This document shows positions 14,137-23,880 of a DNA stretch of 42,543 nt, one piece after another; the stretch's first letter is position 1; each line of letters opens with the position of its first letter. A program made the translations under genes and the position numbers. Under the pieces are notes generated by a model. It saw nothing but the letters and a program-made list of their open reading frames with translations, did not search any database and had not been told where the DNA came from. The stretch comes from Bdellovibrionales bacterium (GTDB lineage Bacteria; Bdellovibrionota; UBA1018; CAIMNF01): the NCBI GenBank assembly GCA_947372355.1, contig CANBTI010000015.1, forward strand, positions 1-42,543, read 5' to 3'.

Positions 14137-15179
14137 TCTAATTCTGAAAAAGTAATCTTAGTTAAATTTTTCATTAAATCACAAGTCGTTTTTAAAATCT
14201 GATTTACCGATTCAACATCTTGCTTTTGATTATTTTCTTCCGCATTTGCGTGAAGATAGGAGTAATAATCTAAGGCACCCATTCCTTCAGGCAAATTCAT
14301 CACTGGATCTTTGAGATCCCGATCCCAAAGTTGATGCAAAGGAACACCAATCTCATGAGCGTGCTTACGTGATAATTGCACTACTTCTGCAACCATGGCT
14401 GCATTGATTTCTGGAAACTGTGGCGCAGCTTCTAGCTCAAAGCACGGCACCAAAGTAGAGAGTTTTCCCTCATGAACCGATTCATTCACTAAGCCTTCAT
14501 AAGCATAATGATAATTGGCGATCACCTGGGTAGAACGAGCAACAAACTTACGAAACAAATCCTTCCAAGGAAGCATTTTAAAATAAGGAACCTGCATCAC
14601 GTGAAAAGGTTGATGAAGATCTTGAATGAAATGCAATTCCCAAAGAAGTGTGCGTAATCCCCAAAAAATATTTTTCTCCTCAAAGAATTTTTTAGAAATA
14701 GAATGTAGTTTTAAAATTCTTTCTGGAGATTGACCAATTCCGTGAAAAGGAATTTGAAGAGTTCTGAGTGGACTACTCCATTCAATGCCTTGAAAAAACA
14801 TATGTCTAAAACCTTGAGAAGTAGGCCCAGTTTTTCCACCCATCCAAGCCCGATCATTTTTAGGATCCGTGGAATCAGGTAAATCTTGATCCATTCCAAA
14901 ATCAGGTTCATCTATGGATTCCCCTTGAATGAAATCTGCTGCCGAAACTTTTCCCACTTTTTGTAGTGGAATTTTTTCCGCGTTCACTTCTAATTCTTTA
15001 ACCAAAGTTTCTAAGGTTTTCTTTTGATCTTCCTCAGAAGGAATTACTACCATCATCTTTAAATAATCACGCGAGCTTGCAGCCTTGGTATCCATCAATT
15101 GCGACATGATCGCTTGATGATGATCCCAAGCTTGAGCCGAGTTCAAACCAATTAAAAATGAGACCAGAAATAAAACCAT
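14097..15179 (-). CDS. Exported S1/P1 nuclease / zinc phospholipase C-like protein
   Basis: The 360-residue protein has an N-terminal signal peptide (MVLFLVSFLIGLNSAQA) followed directly by WDHHQAIM. The mature N-terminal Trp and nearby His are hallmarks of the P1-nuclease/phospholipase C fold, where the amino-terminal Trp binds zinc. LWELHFIQDLHQPFHV matches the family's HxxxDxHQPxH zinc motif. Further His occur in RKHAHEIGVPLHQLWD, which matches the family's later HxxxLWD segment. The protein would act in the periplasm or outside on nucleic acid or phospholipid. The start overlaps the gdh stop as TAATG, so it may be translated from the gdh transcript. Confidence 0.85.
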   Translation of the reverse strand: MVLFLVSFLIGLNSAQAWDHHQAIMSQLMDTKAASSRDYLKMMVVIPSEEDQKKTLETLVKELEVNAEKIPLQKVGKVSAADFIQGESIDEPDFGMDQDLPDSTDPKNDRAWMGGKTGPTSQGFRHMFFQGIEWSSPLRTLQIPFHGIGQSPERILKLHSISKKFFEEKNIFWGLRTLLWELHFIQDLHQPFHVMQVPYFKMLPWKDLFRKFVARSTQVIANYHYAYEGLVNESVHEGKLSTLVPCFELEAAPQFPEINAAMVAEVVQLSRKHAHEIGVPLHQLWDRDLKDPVMNLPEGMGALDYYSYLHANAEENNQKQDVESVNQILKTTCDLMKNLTKITFSELDQSFKSISISTGK

Positions 15180-16468
15180 TAAGGGAAAAGACCACGAAGG
15201 AGCATTGCTTTACTCAAGCGCTCTACTGAAGTGATCAATGCCGCAGATTTCATTCCACAGTTGTATCGTTCAGCATTGGCAGCAACACGGTTGAACGCAT
15301 TCAACATGATTTCAGCCAATTTCGCATTCACTTCGTTTTCGTTCCAGAAAAACTGTTGTAAGCCTTGAACCCATTCAAAGTAAGAAACGATCACCCCACC
15401 GGCATTGGCTAAAATATCAGGGATGATGTAACAACCATTTTGTTCTAAATAAGTTTGAGCTTCAGAAGTGATGGGTCCGTTTGCACCTTCTGAAATGATT
15501 TTTGCTTTTACATTTTTCATGTTTGCATTCGTAATCACGCCATCAATCGCAGCAGGAATTAAAATATCAATCGGAAGAGCAAAGAGATCTTCATTGGTGA
15601 TCACTTGTGCTTTTTCATAGCCCTTTAAGGTTCTATTTTGATTCATGTACTCAATCACTTCAGGAACATTGAGTCCGTTTTTATCGTACAATCCGCCGAA
15701 GAAATCAGAAACGGCAACCACTTTGCAACCACGGTTGAAAAGTTCAAGAGCAGCCACGGCTCCCACTTTACCAAAACCGTTTACTGCAGCAGTCATGTTT
15801 TTTAATACGTATTTATGGCCTTTTTTATTTAAAAGTTCGATTGCATGTTCAATCACGTAAACCACACCACGACCTGTACTTTCAGGACGTCCCAGTGATC
15901 CACCGATTTCAACCGGCTTACCGGTAACCACACCTGGAACTGCATGACCTTTTGCCATAGAGTAAGTGTCCATCATCCAAGCCATGTGTTGAGCATCGGT
16001 TCCGATGTCTGGAGCAGGGATATCTTGCTCAGGCCCAATCATGCTGATGATTTCCATCGTGAAACGACGAGTGAGTGCTTGATGTTCAGCTCTAGATAAT
16101 TGCGCTGGATCAACACGAATTCCACCTTTTGCTCCACCGAGTGGCAAACCAACGAGTGAACATTTCATGGTCATCAACATTGCTAACGCTGAAACTTCAG
16201 AAAGATTTACTTCAGGATGAAAACGAATTCCGCCTTTACCGGGCCCGAGGGTAGTGCTGTGTTGTACGCGATAACCTTCGAAAGTTTTCACACTTCCATC
16301 ATCCATCCGCACAGGAATGCTCACGCACATTGCTTTTTTTGGCATTCTCAAACGCTCAAGAACGTTTGAATCCAAACCCATTTTTTTCCCGGCCATGTCT
16401 AAATCTAAAACTGCATTTTGATAAAGCGGACTAGTATCCCATAAACCTGATCTTAAATTGTGACTCAT
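15179..16468 (-). CDS. gdhA: Glutamate dehydrogenase (Glu/Leu/Phe/Val family)
   Basis: The 429 residues fit the NAD(P)-dependent Glu/Leu/Phe/Val dehydrogenases, which convert glutamate to 2-oxoglutarate and ammonia and back. The dimerisation domain carries GPGKGGIRFHP and LGGAKGGIRVDP, the latter with the catalytic lysine, then PAPDIGTD. The Rossmann domain has VNGFGKVGAVAA (GxGxxG-type), and EGANGPIT is the later conserved segment. It is a cytoplasmic enzyme of nitrogen and carbon metabolism. It is divergent from ddl with 50 bp between and is followed by an overlapping exported nuclease-like gene. The gdhA symbol is used in the general sense; cofactor specificity was not assigned. Confidence 0.95.
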   Translation of the reverse strand: MSHNLRSGLWDTSPLYQNAVLDLDMAGKKMGLDSNVLERLRMPKKAMCVSIPVRMDDGSVKTFEGYRVQHSTTLGPGKGGIRFHPEVNLSEVSALAMLMTMKCSLVGLPLGGAKGGIRVDPAQLSRAEHQALTRRFTMEIISMIGPEQDIPAPDIGTDAQHMAWMMDTYSMAKGHAVPGVVTGKPVEIGGSLGRPESTGRGVVYVIEHAIELLNKKGHKYVLKNMTAAVNGFGKVGAVAALELFNRGCKVVAVSDFFGGLYDKNGLNVPEVIEYMNQNRTLKGYEKAQVITNEDLFALPIDILIPAAIDGVITNANMKNVKAKIISEGANGPITSEAQTYLEQNGCYIIPDILANAGGVIVSYFEWVQGLQQFFWNENEVNAKLAEIMLNAFNRVAANAERYNCGMKSAALITSVERLSKAMLLRGLFP

Positions 16469-16518
16469 AGTGTTTCCTTATTATTCCCAAAAAGTAGCAG
16501 AGATGATAGAATTCTTCC

Positions 16519-17625
16519 ATGAGCAAAATCATAGTGGGTATCATTTACGGTGGACGCAGCAATGAGCACGAAGTTTCTCTTCGCTCTGCAGCAAGTGTAT
16601 TCAAACGCCTCGATCGCAGTCGTTTTGAAGCGAAGACTATATATATAGACAAAAATGGAGTTTGGCGTTGGGTTGAAATTCCTGAAAGTTTCATCACTGA
16701 TAATGACGCATCACTTCCCATCATGACCAGCGCACCTGAAGTGGTACTCCTTTCTAAGGGTGTATTTAGCTTTCAAGATCAAAAAAACTTCGGCCGCAAA
16801 GAGAAAGTGGATGTGATGATGCCCATGCTTCACGGAAAAAACTGTGAAGACGGCACCCTTCAAGGATTATTTGAAAGTGCTGAAGTTCCTTACACCGGAA
16901 GTGGCGTTTTAGGATCTGCAATTGGAATGGATAAAGAAATTTCAAAGCGATTGGCCGAAATCGCAGGAATTCCGATTGTTCCATATCGAGTGGCTCACTC
17001 TTGGGATTCCAAAGAGAAAATTTTAGCCCTACTCGAGGATGCGGAAAAAAATCTACATTTTCCGATGTTCATCAAAGCTGCACGCGAAGGCTCCTCGGTT
17101 GGAGTTTACAAAGTAAAAACCCGTGATGAATTTGTTTCAAAAATTTCAGAAGCTTTTAAGTACGATCAAAAAGTTTTAATTGAGCAAGCCATTGAAGCGC
17201 GCGAAATTGAATTTGCAGTGCTTCAAAACGCGGATCGTTCAAAGCTTCCATTAGTGAGTATCCCAGCTGAGATTGTTCCTTCTGGGGGGCATGAGTTTTA
17301 TAGTTACGATGCCAAATACAATGATGAGAACGGAGCCATCGTTAAAGTTCCGGCTGAAATTAGCCAGAGTTTGACTCAAAAATTAACGCAACTCGTGCAA
17401 AATATTTTTATCGCGCTCGAACTCGAAGGTTATGCACGCATCGATTTATTCTTAGATAAGAACTCTACTCCTGAAAAACCAGTGTTTTATTTGAATGAAG
17501 TGAATACGCTGCCTGGCTTCACCAGCATCAGCATGTTCCCTCAACTTTGGGAAGCTAGCGGTACGCCCTATACAGAACTCTTGACGAAACTACTCGATCT
17601 AGCGTTACTTCGTAGTAAGGGATAA
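16519..17625 (+). CDS. ddl: D-alanine--D-alanine ligase
   Basis: This 368-residue cytoplasmic ATP-grasp enzyme makes D-Ala-D-Ala for peptidoglycan. GGRSNEHEVSLRSA is the signature N-terminal motif (Glu of the EHEVS segment). PYTGSGVLGSAIGMDKE is the second. The ATP-grasp region follows with FIKAAREGSSVGV, and the C-terminal FYLNEVNTLPGFT carries the Asn/Glu metal ligands. Length is at the usual 300-370 range. It is followed after 28 bp by topA on the same strand. The Shine-Dalgarno is weak (GAGATGATAG ~10 nt upstream). Confidence 0.96.
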   Translation: MSKIIVGIIYGGRSNEHEVSLRSAASVFKRLDRSRFEAKTIYIDKNGVWRWVEIPESFITDNDASLPIMTSAPEVVLLSKGVFSFQDQKNFGRKEKVDVMMPMLHGKNCEDGTLQGLFESAEVPYTGSGVLGSAIGMDKEISKRLAEIAGIPIVPYRVAHSWDSKEKILALLEDAEKNLHFPMFIKAAREGSSVGVYKVKTRDEFVSKISEAFKYDQKVLIEQAIEAREIEFAVLQNADRSKLPLVSIPAEIVPSGGHEFYSYDAKYNDENGAIVKVPAEISQSLTQKLTQLVQNIFIALELEGYARIDLFLDKNSTPEKPVFYLNEVNTLPGFTSISMFPQLWEASGTPYTELLTKLLDLALLRSKG

Positions 17626-17653
17626 TCACTCTGATCGGGTGAAGGTGTAAAAA

Positions 17654-20311
17654 GTGTCAAAAAACTATTTAGTGATTGTGGAGTCTCCGACAAAAGCAAA
17701 AACGATTCGTAAGTTTTTGCCAAAAGAATACGTAGTGGAAGCCAGCATGGGCCACATTCGTGATCTTCCTCAATCTGCAACCGATATTCCTGCAAAATTA
17801 AAAGCCGAAGAGTGGACCAAAATCGGCGTGAACGTTGAACAAAATTTTGAACCTCTCTATGTAGTGCCCAAAGGTAAATTCAAGATCATTCAAGATCTGA
17901 AAAAAAAGATGGCGGATGCAGACATCCTCTATCTCGCAACCGATGAAGACCGCGAGGGAGAAGCGATTTCTTGGCATTTAATGGAAGTATTAAAGCCAAA
18001 AATACCGGTAAAACGAATGGTTTTCCATGAGATCACGAAAAGTGCAATCATGAAGGCGCTGGAAGATACCCGCGATGTAGATATGAACTTGGTTTATGCG
18101 CAAGAAACCCGCCGGATTTTAGATCGCTTGGTGGGTTACACGGTCTCCCCATTAATTTGGAAAAAAATTGCTTACGGTCTTTCCGCCGGACGCGTTCAAT
18201 CCGCTGGTCTTCGCTTGATTGTGAATCGCGAACGCGAACGCATTCGTTTTAAAAGTGCAACTTATTGGGATCTAGAAGCGGAATTATCTAAAAATAAATC
18301 TAAATTCAATGCTAAATCCATTTCTTGGAATGGCAAACGCATTGCTACGACTAAAGATTTTGATGAAACTACAGGTAAACTTTTAGAAGGAAAAGAACAC
18401 ATCCTTTTATTAGATGAGAAGAATGCAAATAATCTACTCACCACTTTAAATCGCGGAACATTTACGGTTCAATCCGTTGAAGAAAAACAATTTACCCAAA
18501 AACCATCGATTCCTTTTATTACTTCTAGTTTACAAATGGAATCGAATCGAAAACTCGGTATGAGTGCTCGCGATACCATGAGAACAGCTCAAGGATTGTA
18601 CGAGCAAGGTTTCATCACCTATATGCGTACCGATTCCCCGAATCTTTCCCAAGAAGCGATTAAGGGTGCCCGGAATGCGGTGAAAGAATTATTTGGAGAA
18701 GAGTATCTTTCTCCCGAACCACGTCAATTCAGTTCAAAAAATAAAGGTGCTCAAGAAGCCCATGAAGCGATTCGTCCGGCTGGAGCTGATTTCAAACATC
18801 CTCGCGAAACAGGCTTATCTGGCCGTGATTTATCACTTTATGAACTGATTTGGATGCGTACGGTTTCTTGCCAAATGGCGGAAGCAAAAAAACTTTCACT
18901 CAGTGTACGCATTGAAGGAAAACATAACTCTGATTCTGTGGTATTTGGTGCCAACGGATCACGTATTATTTTTCCAGGATTTTTACGTGCTTATGTTGAA
19001 GGCAGTGATGATCCCGATGCAGCACTCGAAGATAAAGAAGTATTACTCCCTGAAATGAAACAAGGAGACACTCTCACCTTAGAACAAATCAATGCTCTCA
19101 CCCACACCACTAAACCACCGGCTCGTTTTACGGAAGCTTCGATCGTTCAGCAATTAGAGAAGGAAGGCATTGGCCGTCCGTCTACTTATGCTTCGATTAT
19201 CGATACGATTTTAGATCGTGGTTATGTTCGTAAACTTGGGAATGCACTTTGTCCTACTTACACTGGTTTTGCCGTAGTGCAGTTACTTGAAAATCATTTT
19301 AATAAACTCGTGGATTACAAATTTACCTCAGCGATGGAAAATTCTTTGGATGAAATTGCCGAAGGAAAAATTGAACATTTGCCTTATTTAAAGGGGTTTT
19401 ACCTAGGTAAAGAAGGCTTAGCCACACTCGTAAAAGAACAAGATAAAAAAATTGATCCAGGCGAATCCCGCACTGTTGTTTTAGAACAAATTAAAGACGT
19501 GGATGTGAAGATTGGCCGTTACGGCGCTTACGTGATTAAGCCCAAGACGGAAACTCACGAAGAAATTCATGCAACGATTCCTGATGATGTAGCTCCAGCA
19601 GATCTCACTTCGGAAACGATTCAAGATTTATTGATCGCCTCTGAAAAAGGCCCTCAAAGCATTGGTAAAGATCCTGCCACTGGTATGGATATCTATTGCT
19701 TGAGCGGAAGATTTGGACCTTACGTTCAACTCGGACAAGTGACCGAAGAAGAACCAAAACCACGCCGTGCATCTGTTACCAAAGGTATGGATCCAAAAAC
19801 CATTACTTTAGAACAAGCATTAAAACTACTGAGTTTACCTCGTGATTTGGGAATACATCCTGAAAAAAATAAACCCGTACTCACCAACATGGGCCGCTTT
19901 GGGCCGTACGTAATGTGTGATGGTGATTTCAGATCTCTAAAAAAAGAAGACGATGTTTACACCGTTACTTTTGATCGAGCGATGGAACTCTTGAAAGAAG
20001 AGAAAAAATCCCGTCGTGGGGCTCAAGCCCTTCGTGAAGTGGGAAAATTAGCCGATTCAAAAGGAACCGAAGAAAAAATTGAACTCATGGATGGTAAATT
20101 CGGCATGTACCTCAAATGGGGAAATGTGAATGCCACTCTTCCAGAAGGTACAGACCACGAAAAACTCACTTTAGAACAAGCGATTGAAATTGTGAAAGCT
20201 CGTGCCGAAGTGGTGGGCGAAAATGGTGGTAAAAAAGGCGGCAAAAAACCTGCAAAAACTACAAAAGCTGCTAAAAAAGCACCCGCTAAGAAAAAGAAAA
20301 AAGAAGAATAA
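17654..20311 (+). CDS. topA: DNA topoisomerase I (type IA)
   Basis: The 885-residue enzyme relaxes negatively supercoiled DNA. The Toprim domain opens with YLVIVESPTKAKTI and includes ATDEDREGEAISWH. The catalytic tyrosine is Tyr323 in FITYMRTDS. RILDRLVGYTVSPLIW and LSAGRVQSAGLRLI are typical. Instead of CxxC zinc ribbons, the C-terminus has four repeats of the GRxGxYV type (GRYGAYV, GRFGPYV twice, GKFGMYL). It then ends in a ~25-residue Lys/Ala tail (KKPAKTTKAAKK, then KKKKKEE) like histone H1-type tails, probably for DNA binding. The start is a GTG with GAAGG upstream. A pcp-like gene begins 3 nt after its stop. Confidence 0.97.
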   Translation: MSKNYLVIVESPTKAKTIRKFLPKEYVVEASMGHIRDLPQSATDIPAKLKAEEWTKIGVNVEQNFEPLYVVPKGKFKIIQDLKKKMADADILYLATDEDREGEAISWHLMEVLKPKIPVKRMVFHEITKSAIMKALEDTRDVDMNLVYAQETRRILDRLVGYTVSPLIWKKIAYGLSAGRVQSAGLRLIVNRERERIRFKSATYWDLEAELSKNKSKFNAKSISWNGKRIATTKDFDETTGKLLEGKEHILLLDEKNANNLLTTLNRGTFTVQSVEEKQFTQKPSIPFITSSLQMESNRKLGMSARDTMRTAQGLYEQGFITYMRTDSPNLSQEAIKGARNAVKELFGEEYLSPEPRQFSSKNKGAQEAHEAIRPAGADFKHPRETGLSGRDLSLYELIWMRTVSCQMAEAKKLSLSVRIEGKHNSDSVVFGANGSRIIFPGFLRAYVEGSDDPDAALEDKEVLLPEMKQGDTLTLEQINALTHTTKPPARFTEASIVQQLEKEGIGRPSTYASIIDTILDRGYVRKLGNALCPTYTGFAVVQLLENHFNKLVDYKFTSAMENSLDEIAEGKIEHLPYLKGFYLGKEGLATLVKEQDKKIDPGESRTVVLEQIKDVDVKIGRYGAYVIKPKTETHEEIHATIPDDVAPADLTSETIQDLLIASEKGPQSIGKDPATGMDIYCLSGRFGPYVQLGQVTEEEPKPRRASVTKGMDPKTITLEQALKLLSLPRDLGIHPEKNKPVLTNMGRFGPYVMCDGDFRSLKKEDDVYTVTFDRAMELLKEEKKSRRGAQALREVGKLADSKGTEEKIELMDGKFGMYLKWGNVNATLPEGTDHEKLTLEQAIEIVKARAEVVGENGGKKGGKKPAKTTKAAKKAPAKKKKKEE

Positions 20312-20313
20312 AG

Positions 20314-20910
20314 ATGAAGCGCGTTTGGTTGATCACTGCATTTGAGGCATTTGCCGGGCGCCCAGAGAATAATTCTCAATTTGTTTTAAATGAAATCAAA
20401 AAACTGGCTGAAGAAAACACTAATCAACCTGATTGGCCCTTTCAGTTTTTCTTTCACATTCTCCCCACTGAATACGATCAGTGCCATCTTGAACTGATGA
20501 AGAAAGTAGAATCACTTTCGAAAGAAAAAATTAAACTCGAAGGCATTCTATCGCTGGGTGAAGGCGCTGAAGAGTTTAAATTAGAAACCCAAGCGAATAA
20601 CTTGGATGATGTTCCAAATTTTCCGGATAACAAGGGTGTGATTCGTGTGGAGCAGAAAATTTTTCCTAAAATGAAGGAAGAGCTCATTCCACTTAGGTTT
20701 CCGTTTGAGGCATTTGCCAGAATCAGAAGCTCAAAGAGTCCAGGGTTTTACGTTTGCAATCATCTTTGCGCTCGCATGGGAGTGGAATTTGCAGGCGAGA
20801 AAAAGCCTTATTTCGGCTTCATTCACGTTCCTCGCACTGGAATGGGCGGAATTTTTACGGCTGAAGTTTGCGCGGCCATGATTGTGAATGGGTTTAAGAA
20901 AATAACCTAA
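20314..20910 (+). CDS. Pyroglutamyl-peptidase I-like (peptidase C15) protein
   Basis: The 198 residues match family C15 in order: the N-terminal LITAFEAFAGRPENNS (like TGFxPFxGxxxNPS), LSLGEGAEEFKLETQANNLDD with the catalytic Glu region, GFYVCNHLCARM with the nucleophilic Cys (canonical VCN motif), and FGFIHVPRTG with the catalytic His. Such enzymes remove N-terminal pyroglutamate from peptides in the cytoplasm. The segments around the substrate pocket differ somewhat from classical Pcp (FEAFAG instead of FxPFGG), so specificity could have moved. It is translationally linked to topA, starting 3 nt after the topA stop, and is convergent with the photolyase gene. Confidence 0.82.
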   Translation: MKRVWLITAFEAFAGRPENNSQFVLNEIKKLAEENTNQPDWPFQFFFHILPTEYDQCHLELMKKVESLSKEKIKLEGILSLGEGAEEFKLETQANNLDDVPNFPDNKGVIRVEQKIFPKMKEELIPLRFPFEAFARIRSSKSPGFYVCNHLCARMGVEFAGEKKPYFGFIHVPRTGMGGIFTAEVCAAMIVNGFKKIT

Positions 20911-20911
20911 T

Positions 20912-22312
20912 TCACTTCTTAAATAACGCAATCGCCTTCAAGCGCTGCTCACCATGATCTACGATTGGAGCCGGATAATTCTCAGGCGCACTCGCAAACA
21001 ATCCATCTTCATGAGGCCAATGAATTTTTTTAGCGCTGAGTTTTTTTAATTCAGGTACCGATTTACGAATGTACTCACCCTCAGCATCAAACCGTTCACT
21101 TTGAGAAATTGGATTCATCACTCTGAAATAGGGCTGAGCATCGCATCCAGTAGAAGAACTCCACTGCCATCCCCCATTATTCGAAGCCAAATCAAAATCT
21201 AATAGTTGTTCAGCAAAATATTTTTCACCCATTCGCCAATCAATCAGTAAATCCTTGGTAAGAAACATCGCCACCACCATCCGCAAGCGATTGTGCATCC
21301 AGCCCGTGAGTTTAAACTCTCTCATCGCTGCATCGATGATCGGGTAACCCGTCATTCCATCTACCCAGGCTTGGAAATGCTCTTTTTTTCCGGTCCATTT
21401 AATCTGATCGCAATCTTTTTTAAAGCAACCATTCACCACATGCGGGTATTGATCTAAAATCATTTGATAAAATTCACGCCAAATGAGTTCTTTGATCCAA
21501 ACCTTCGTTCCAACCGATAAATTTTCAACTCCAAACCGCATCAGCTCACGAATGGAAATGGTTCCAAATCGCAAATGCATTGAAATTCTGCTGGTTCCAC
21601 TCTTAGCCGGAAAATCACGAAGCTCATGATAATGGGAAACGAGATCCGTAAATTTTTTAAGCGCCTTATGGGCTGCTTTTTCACCGGGCTCCACCACTAA
21701 CTCTTGTGGTTCAAATCCAAGATCCCAAAACGATTTACTCTTTTCTTTGATCTCGCTTGAATCCCACAGACTACCCATTTTTGGTTGATATTCTTTTAAA
21801 TGAAGAGTTTTGTTTGCTTCAAATTTCTTCAGCCAATTATTGGAATATGGCGTGAAAACACGATAAGGCTCATCACTCCCATTTAAAATCTCTCGTCTTT
21901 CAAAAATCACCTGATCTTTGAAGGTGAGAAAACTCACTCCTTGAGCTTCTAAAATCTTGGCAACTTCGGCATCCCGTTTTTTTGCATAAGGCTCATAATC
22001 ATTAGCAGTGAACACGCCTTCAATTTTTAATTTTTTAACGAGAGCGGGAATCACTTCTACCGGATCACCACTCAAAACCAGTAAGCGAGATCCTTGTTTT
22101 TCTAGTCCTGCGGCTACTTCATCCAGTGATTTTTGAATGAAGGTGATGCGACGATCGTTTTTGGGAAGTTTTCCTACAATGTTTTCATCAATGATAAAGA
22201 TGGGCAGTACATTTTTAGAAGCATGAGTGGCTTCAAAAAGAGCCCGATGATCTTTTAATCGCAGATCCCGCCTGAACCAAACAATCGATCTCTCGAAGGC
22301 GCCTAAACTCAT
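20912..22312 (-). CDS. phrB: Deoxyribodipyrimidine photolyase (class I CPD photolyase)
   Basis: The 466 residues show the cryptochrome/photolyase layout. An N-terminal antenna domain begins SIVWFRRDLRLKDHRAL. The FAD domain has MTGYPIIDAAMREFKLTGWMHNR, DFDLASNNGGWQWSSSTGCD and AQPYFRVMNP, and ends at SERFDAEGEYIRKSVPEL. These strongly match CPD photolyases, which repair UV pyrimidine dimers using blue light. The start overlaps the stop of the ZIP transporter gene as ATGA (22309-22312), so the pair is one transcript. It is one of two photolyase-family genes here; the other is at 24942. Confidence 0.95.
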   Translation of the reverse strand: MSLGAFERSIVWFRRDLRLKDHRALFEATHASKNVLPIFIIDENIVGKLPKNDRRITFIQKSLDEVAAGLEKQGSRLLVLSGDPVEVIPALVKKLKIEGVFTANDYEPYAKKRDAEVAKILEAQGVSFLTFKDQVIFERREILNGSDEPYRVFTPYSNNWLKKFEANKTLHLKEYQPKMGSLWDSSEIKEKSKSFWDLGFEPQELVVEPGEKAAHKALKKFTDLVSHYHELRDFPAKSGTSRISMHLRFGTISIRELMRFGVENLSVGTKVWIKELIWREFYQMILDQYPHVVNGCFKKDCDQIKWTGKKEHFQAWVDGMTGYPIIDAAMREFKLTGWMHNRLRMVVAMFLTKDLLIDWRMGEKYFAEQLLDFDLASNNGGWQWSSSTGCDAQPYFRVMNPISQSERFDAEGEYIRKSVPELKKLSAKKIHWPHEDGLFASAPENYPAPIVDHGEQRLKAIALFKK

Positions 22313-23211
22313 AGGTTAACGCCAATGGTGTTTAGGATTACATGAGAACCAGCAAAAAGTAATGAACCTAAAATGATCCAAATCGGAGCATGTTTTAAAC
22401 GCAAAGCTGTGGGCAGTAATTGAACCAGAGAAACAAACAATAAAATTCCAGACGACATGGCAATAAACACTGGTTCAAATCCTGTGATCACAAAAGGAAT
22501 GAGTGATCCCAAAACAAATGAACCACCAATAAACATGAGTACTTTTCTTGCGGCTTTAAAACTTGCACCACCACTGAGCGCCATCACTCCAGATAAAACT
22601 CCTTCAGGTAGTAAATGTAAAACCACTCCGAGAATTAAAACCACTCCGAGTTTGTGATCCACGGCCTGAACAGAGGAAAGCGTGATTCCATCAAAAAATG
22701 AACAAATCATGAAGCATCCAATTGCGGAACAAACTTGCCCCACACCTAAAACTTCAGGATGCGTATGTGCATGTAAATGGGCGTGATCGTGGGAATGAGC
22801 GCAGTCTTCCGCTTGATCCATGTGTTCATGATGATCATGGGCATCGTGTTCATCGTGCACAGTTTCATCATGAGTATCGATCGTTTTTAAAGCTTCATTT
22901 TCAGGAGTAAAAAATCGGTTTACGAAATCTAATCTTGGAAGAACATAACGCTCAAATCCCGCCACTAAAATTACGCCAAACAAACTCCAACGAAAAAACA
23001 CATGAGTGCCACCTTTGTAATTTTCGACACTTTCAGGAAGGAGATCAAAAAAGAGCGCGGTGAGAATAAAACCCGCTGCAACGGCGATGAAAATTTTAAG
23101 CCGATCAATATTCAAATGCTTTCCACCCATACCGTGCATGAGGAGGAGTCCGAGAAGAATCATCAAAACAGCAATGGTGGTAGACGCGGCAAGTAAAATC
23201 ATGTGCCCCAT
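22309..23211 (-). CDS. ZIP-family metal transporter
   Basis: About 300 residues from the ATG at 23211 (TAAGG/AGG upstream); the frame reaches a TTG at 23274. The protein has roughly eight hydrophobic segments. A cytoplasmic-type loop very rich in histidine (DEHDAHDHHEHMD, HSHDHAHLHAHTH) lies between the third and fourth. LHLLPEGVLSGV in the middle matches the ZIP TM4 metal-path motif (H-x-x-x-E/H). Family members import zinc, iron or manganese across the inner membrane. The stop overlaps the photolyase start. It is divergent from the rluA-like gene with ~27 bp between starts, so shared or internal promoters are likely. Confidence 0.88.
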   Translation of the reverse strand: MGHMILLAASTTIAVLMILLGLLLMHGMGGKHLNIDRLKIFIAVAAGFILTALFFDLLPESVENYKGGTHVFFRWSLFGVILVAGFERYVLPRLDFVNRFFTPENEALKTIDTHDETVHDEHDAHDHHEHMDQAEDCAHSHDHAHLHAHTHPEVLGVGQVCSAIGCFMICSFFDGITLSSVQAVDHKLGVVLILGVVLHLLPEGVLSGVMALSGGASFKAARKVLMFIGGSFVLGSLIPFVITGFEPVFIAMSSGILLFVSLVQLLPTALRLKHAPIWIILGSLLFAGSHVILNTIGVNL

Positions 23212-23238
23212 CCTAACCTTAATTGACCTATACGCGCA

Positions 23239-23880
23239 ATGGGGGTAACACTGCCTATAGTGGAATTTCCTCAAATTATATTTGAAAATGATGATTATCT
23301 CGCATTAAACAAGCCTGCTGGCTGGTTTTCTATTCCTGCGCGTGAGCCAAGCGCTAAAGATTTAGTACTCACGGAGTGGATTAAAAACGAGCATAAAACG
23401 GAAGCGTGGACAATCCATCGCCTGGATCGATATACGAGTGGAATTATCCTCTACGCAAAAAATAAATCCTCACAAGCCGAAGGAAATACTTGGTTTCAGG
23501 ATCGAAAAATAAAGAAAACTTATCAATTTTTTGCAGCGCCTCCTCCCCGCATGCCTGCCATTCAGATTCGCGAACCAGTAGAAGGCAAAGCCTCTCAAAC
23601 ATTATTTGAAGTGATTCAAAAAAATGAAATTGCCTGTTTTGGAAAGGCCACTCCACTCACGGGTCGCTTTCACCAAGTGAGAGATCATGCAGCGTTTGGA
23701 GGATTTCCCATTTTGGGAGATCAAAAATTTGGAGGACTCACCTCTCTCCTCATCAAAGACGAAATCTATTCCATTCCTCGTGTGTGTTTACATGCATTTG
23801 AATTACAACTTCCTTTTGGAACTTTTCAAGCACCACTCCCCAAAGATCTGCTAACATTAAAGCAAAAACTATTTCCATGA
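23239..23880 (+). CDS. RluA-family pseudouridine synthase
   Basis: The 213 residues cover the catalytic core without an S4 domain. It has FENDDYLALNKPAGW near the N-terminus, WTIHRLDRYTSGIILYAK carrying the catalytic Asp of the HRLD motif, and GRFHQVRDHAAFGGFPILGD, the conserved RNA-binding and fold segment. Such enzymes convert uridine to pseudouridine in 23S rRNA or tRNA; the target site cannot be called. The residues after the HRLD motif are less conserved than in RluA/RluC. The stop overlaps the next ORF by 4 bp (ATGA, 23877-23880), giving a two-gene RNA-modification operon. Confidence 0.9.
   Translation: MGVTLPIVEFPQIIFENDDYLALNKPAGWFSIPAREPSAKDLVLTEWIKNEHKTEAWTIHRLDRYTSGIILYAKNKSSQAEGNTWFQDRKIKKTYQFFAAPPPRMPAIQIREPVEGKASQTLFEVIQKNEIACFGKATPLTGRFHQVRDHAAFGGFPILGDQKFGGLTSLLIKDEIYSIPRVCLHAFELQLPFGTFQAPLPKDLLTLKQKLFP

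Noticed and set aside
22722-23248. + strand frames opposite the ZIP transporter
   Set aside because: They are shadows of the transporter gene, whose reading is supported by ZIP motifs and the overlap with phrB.
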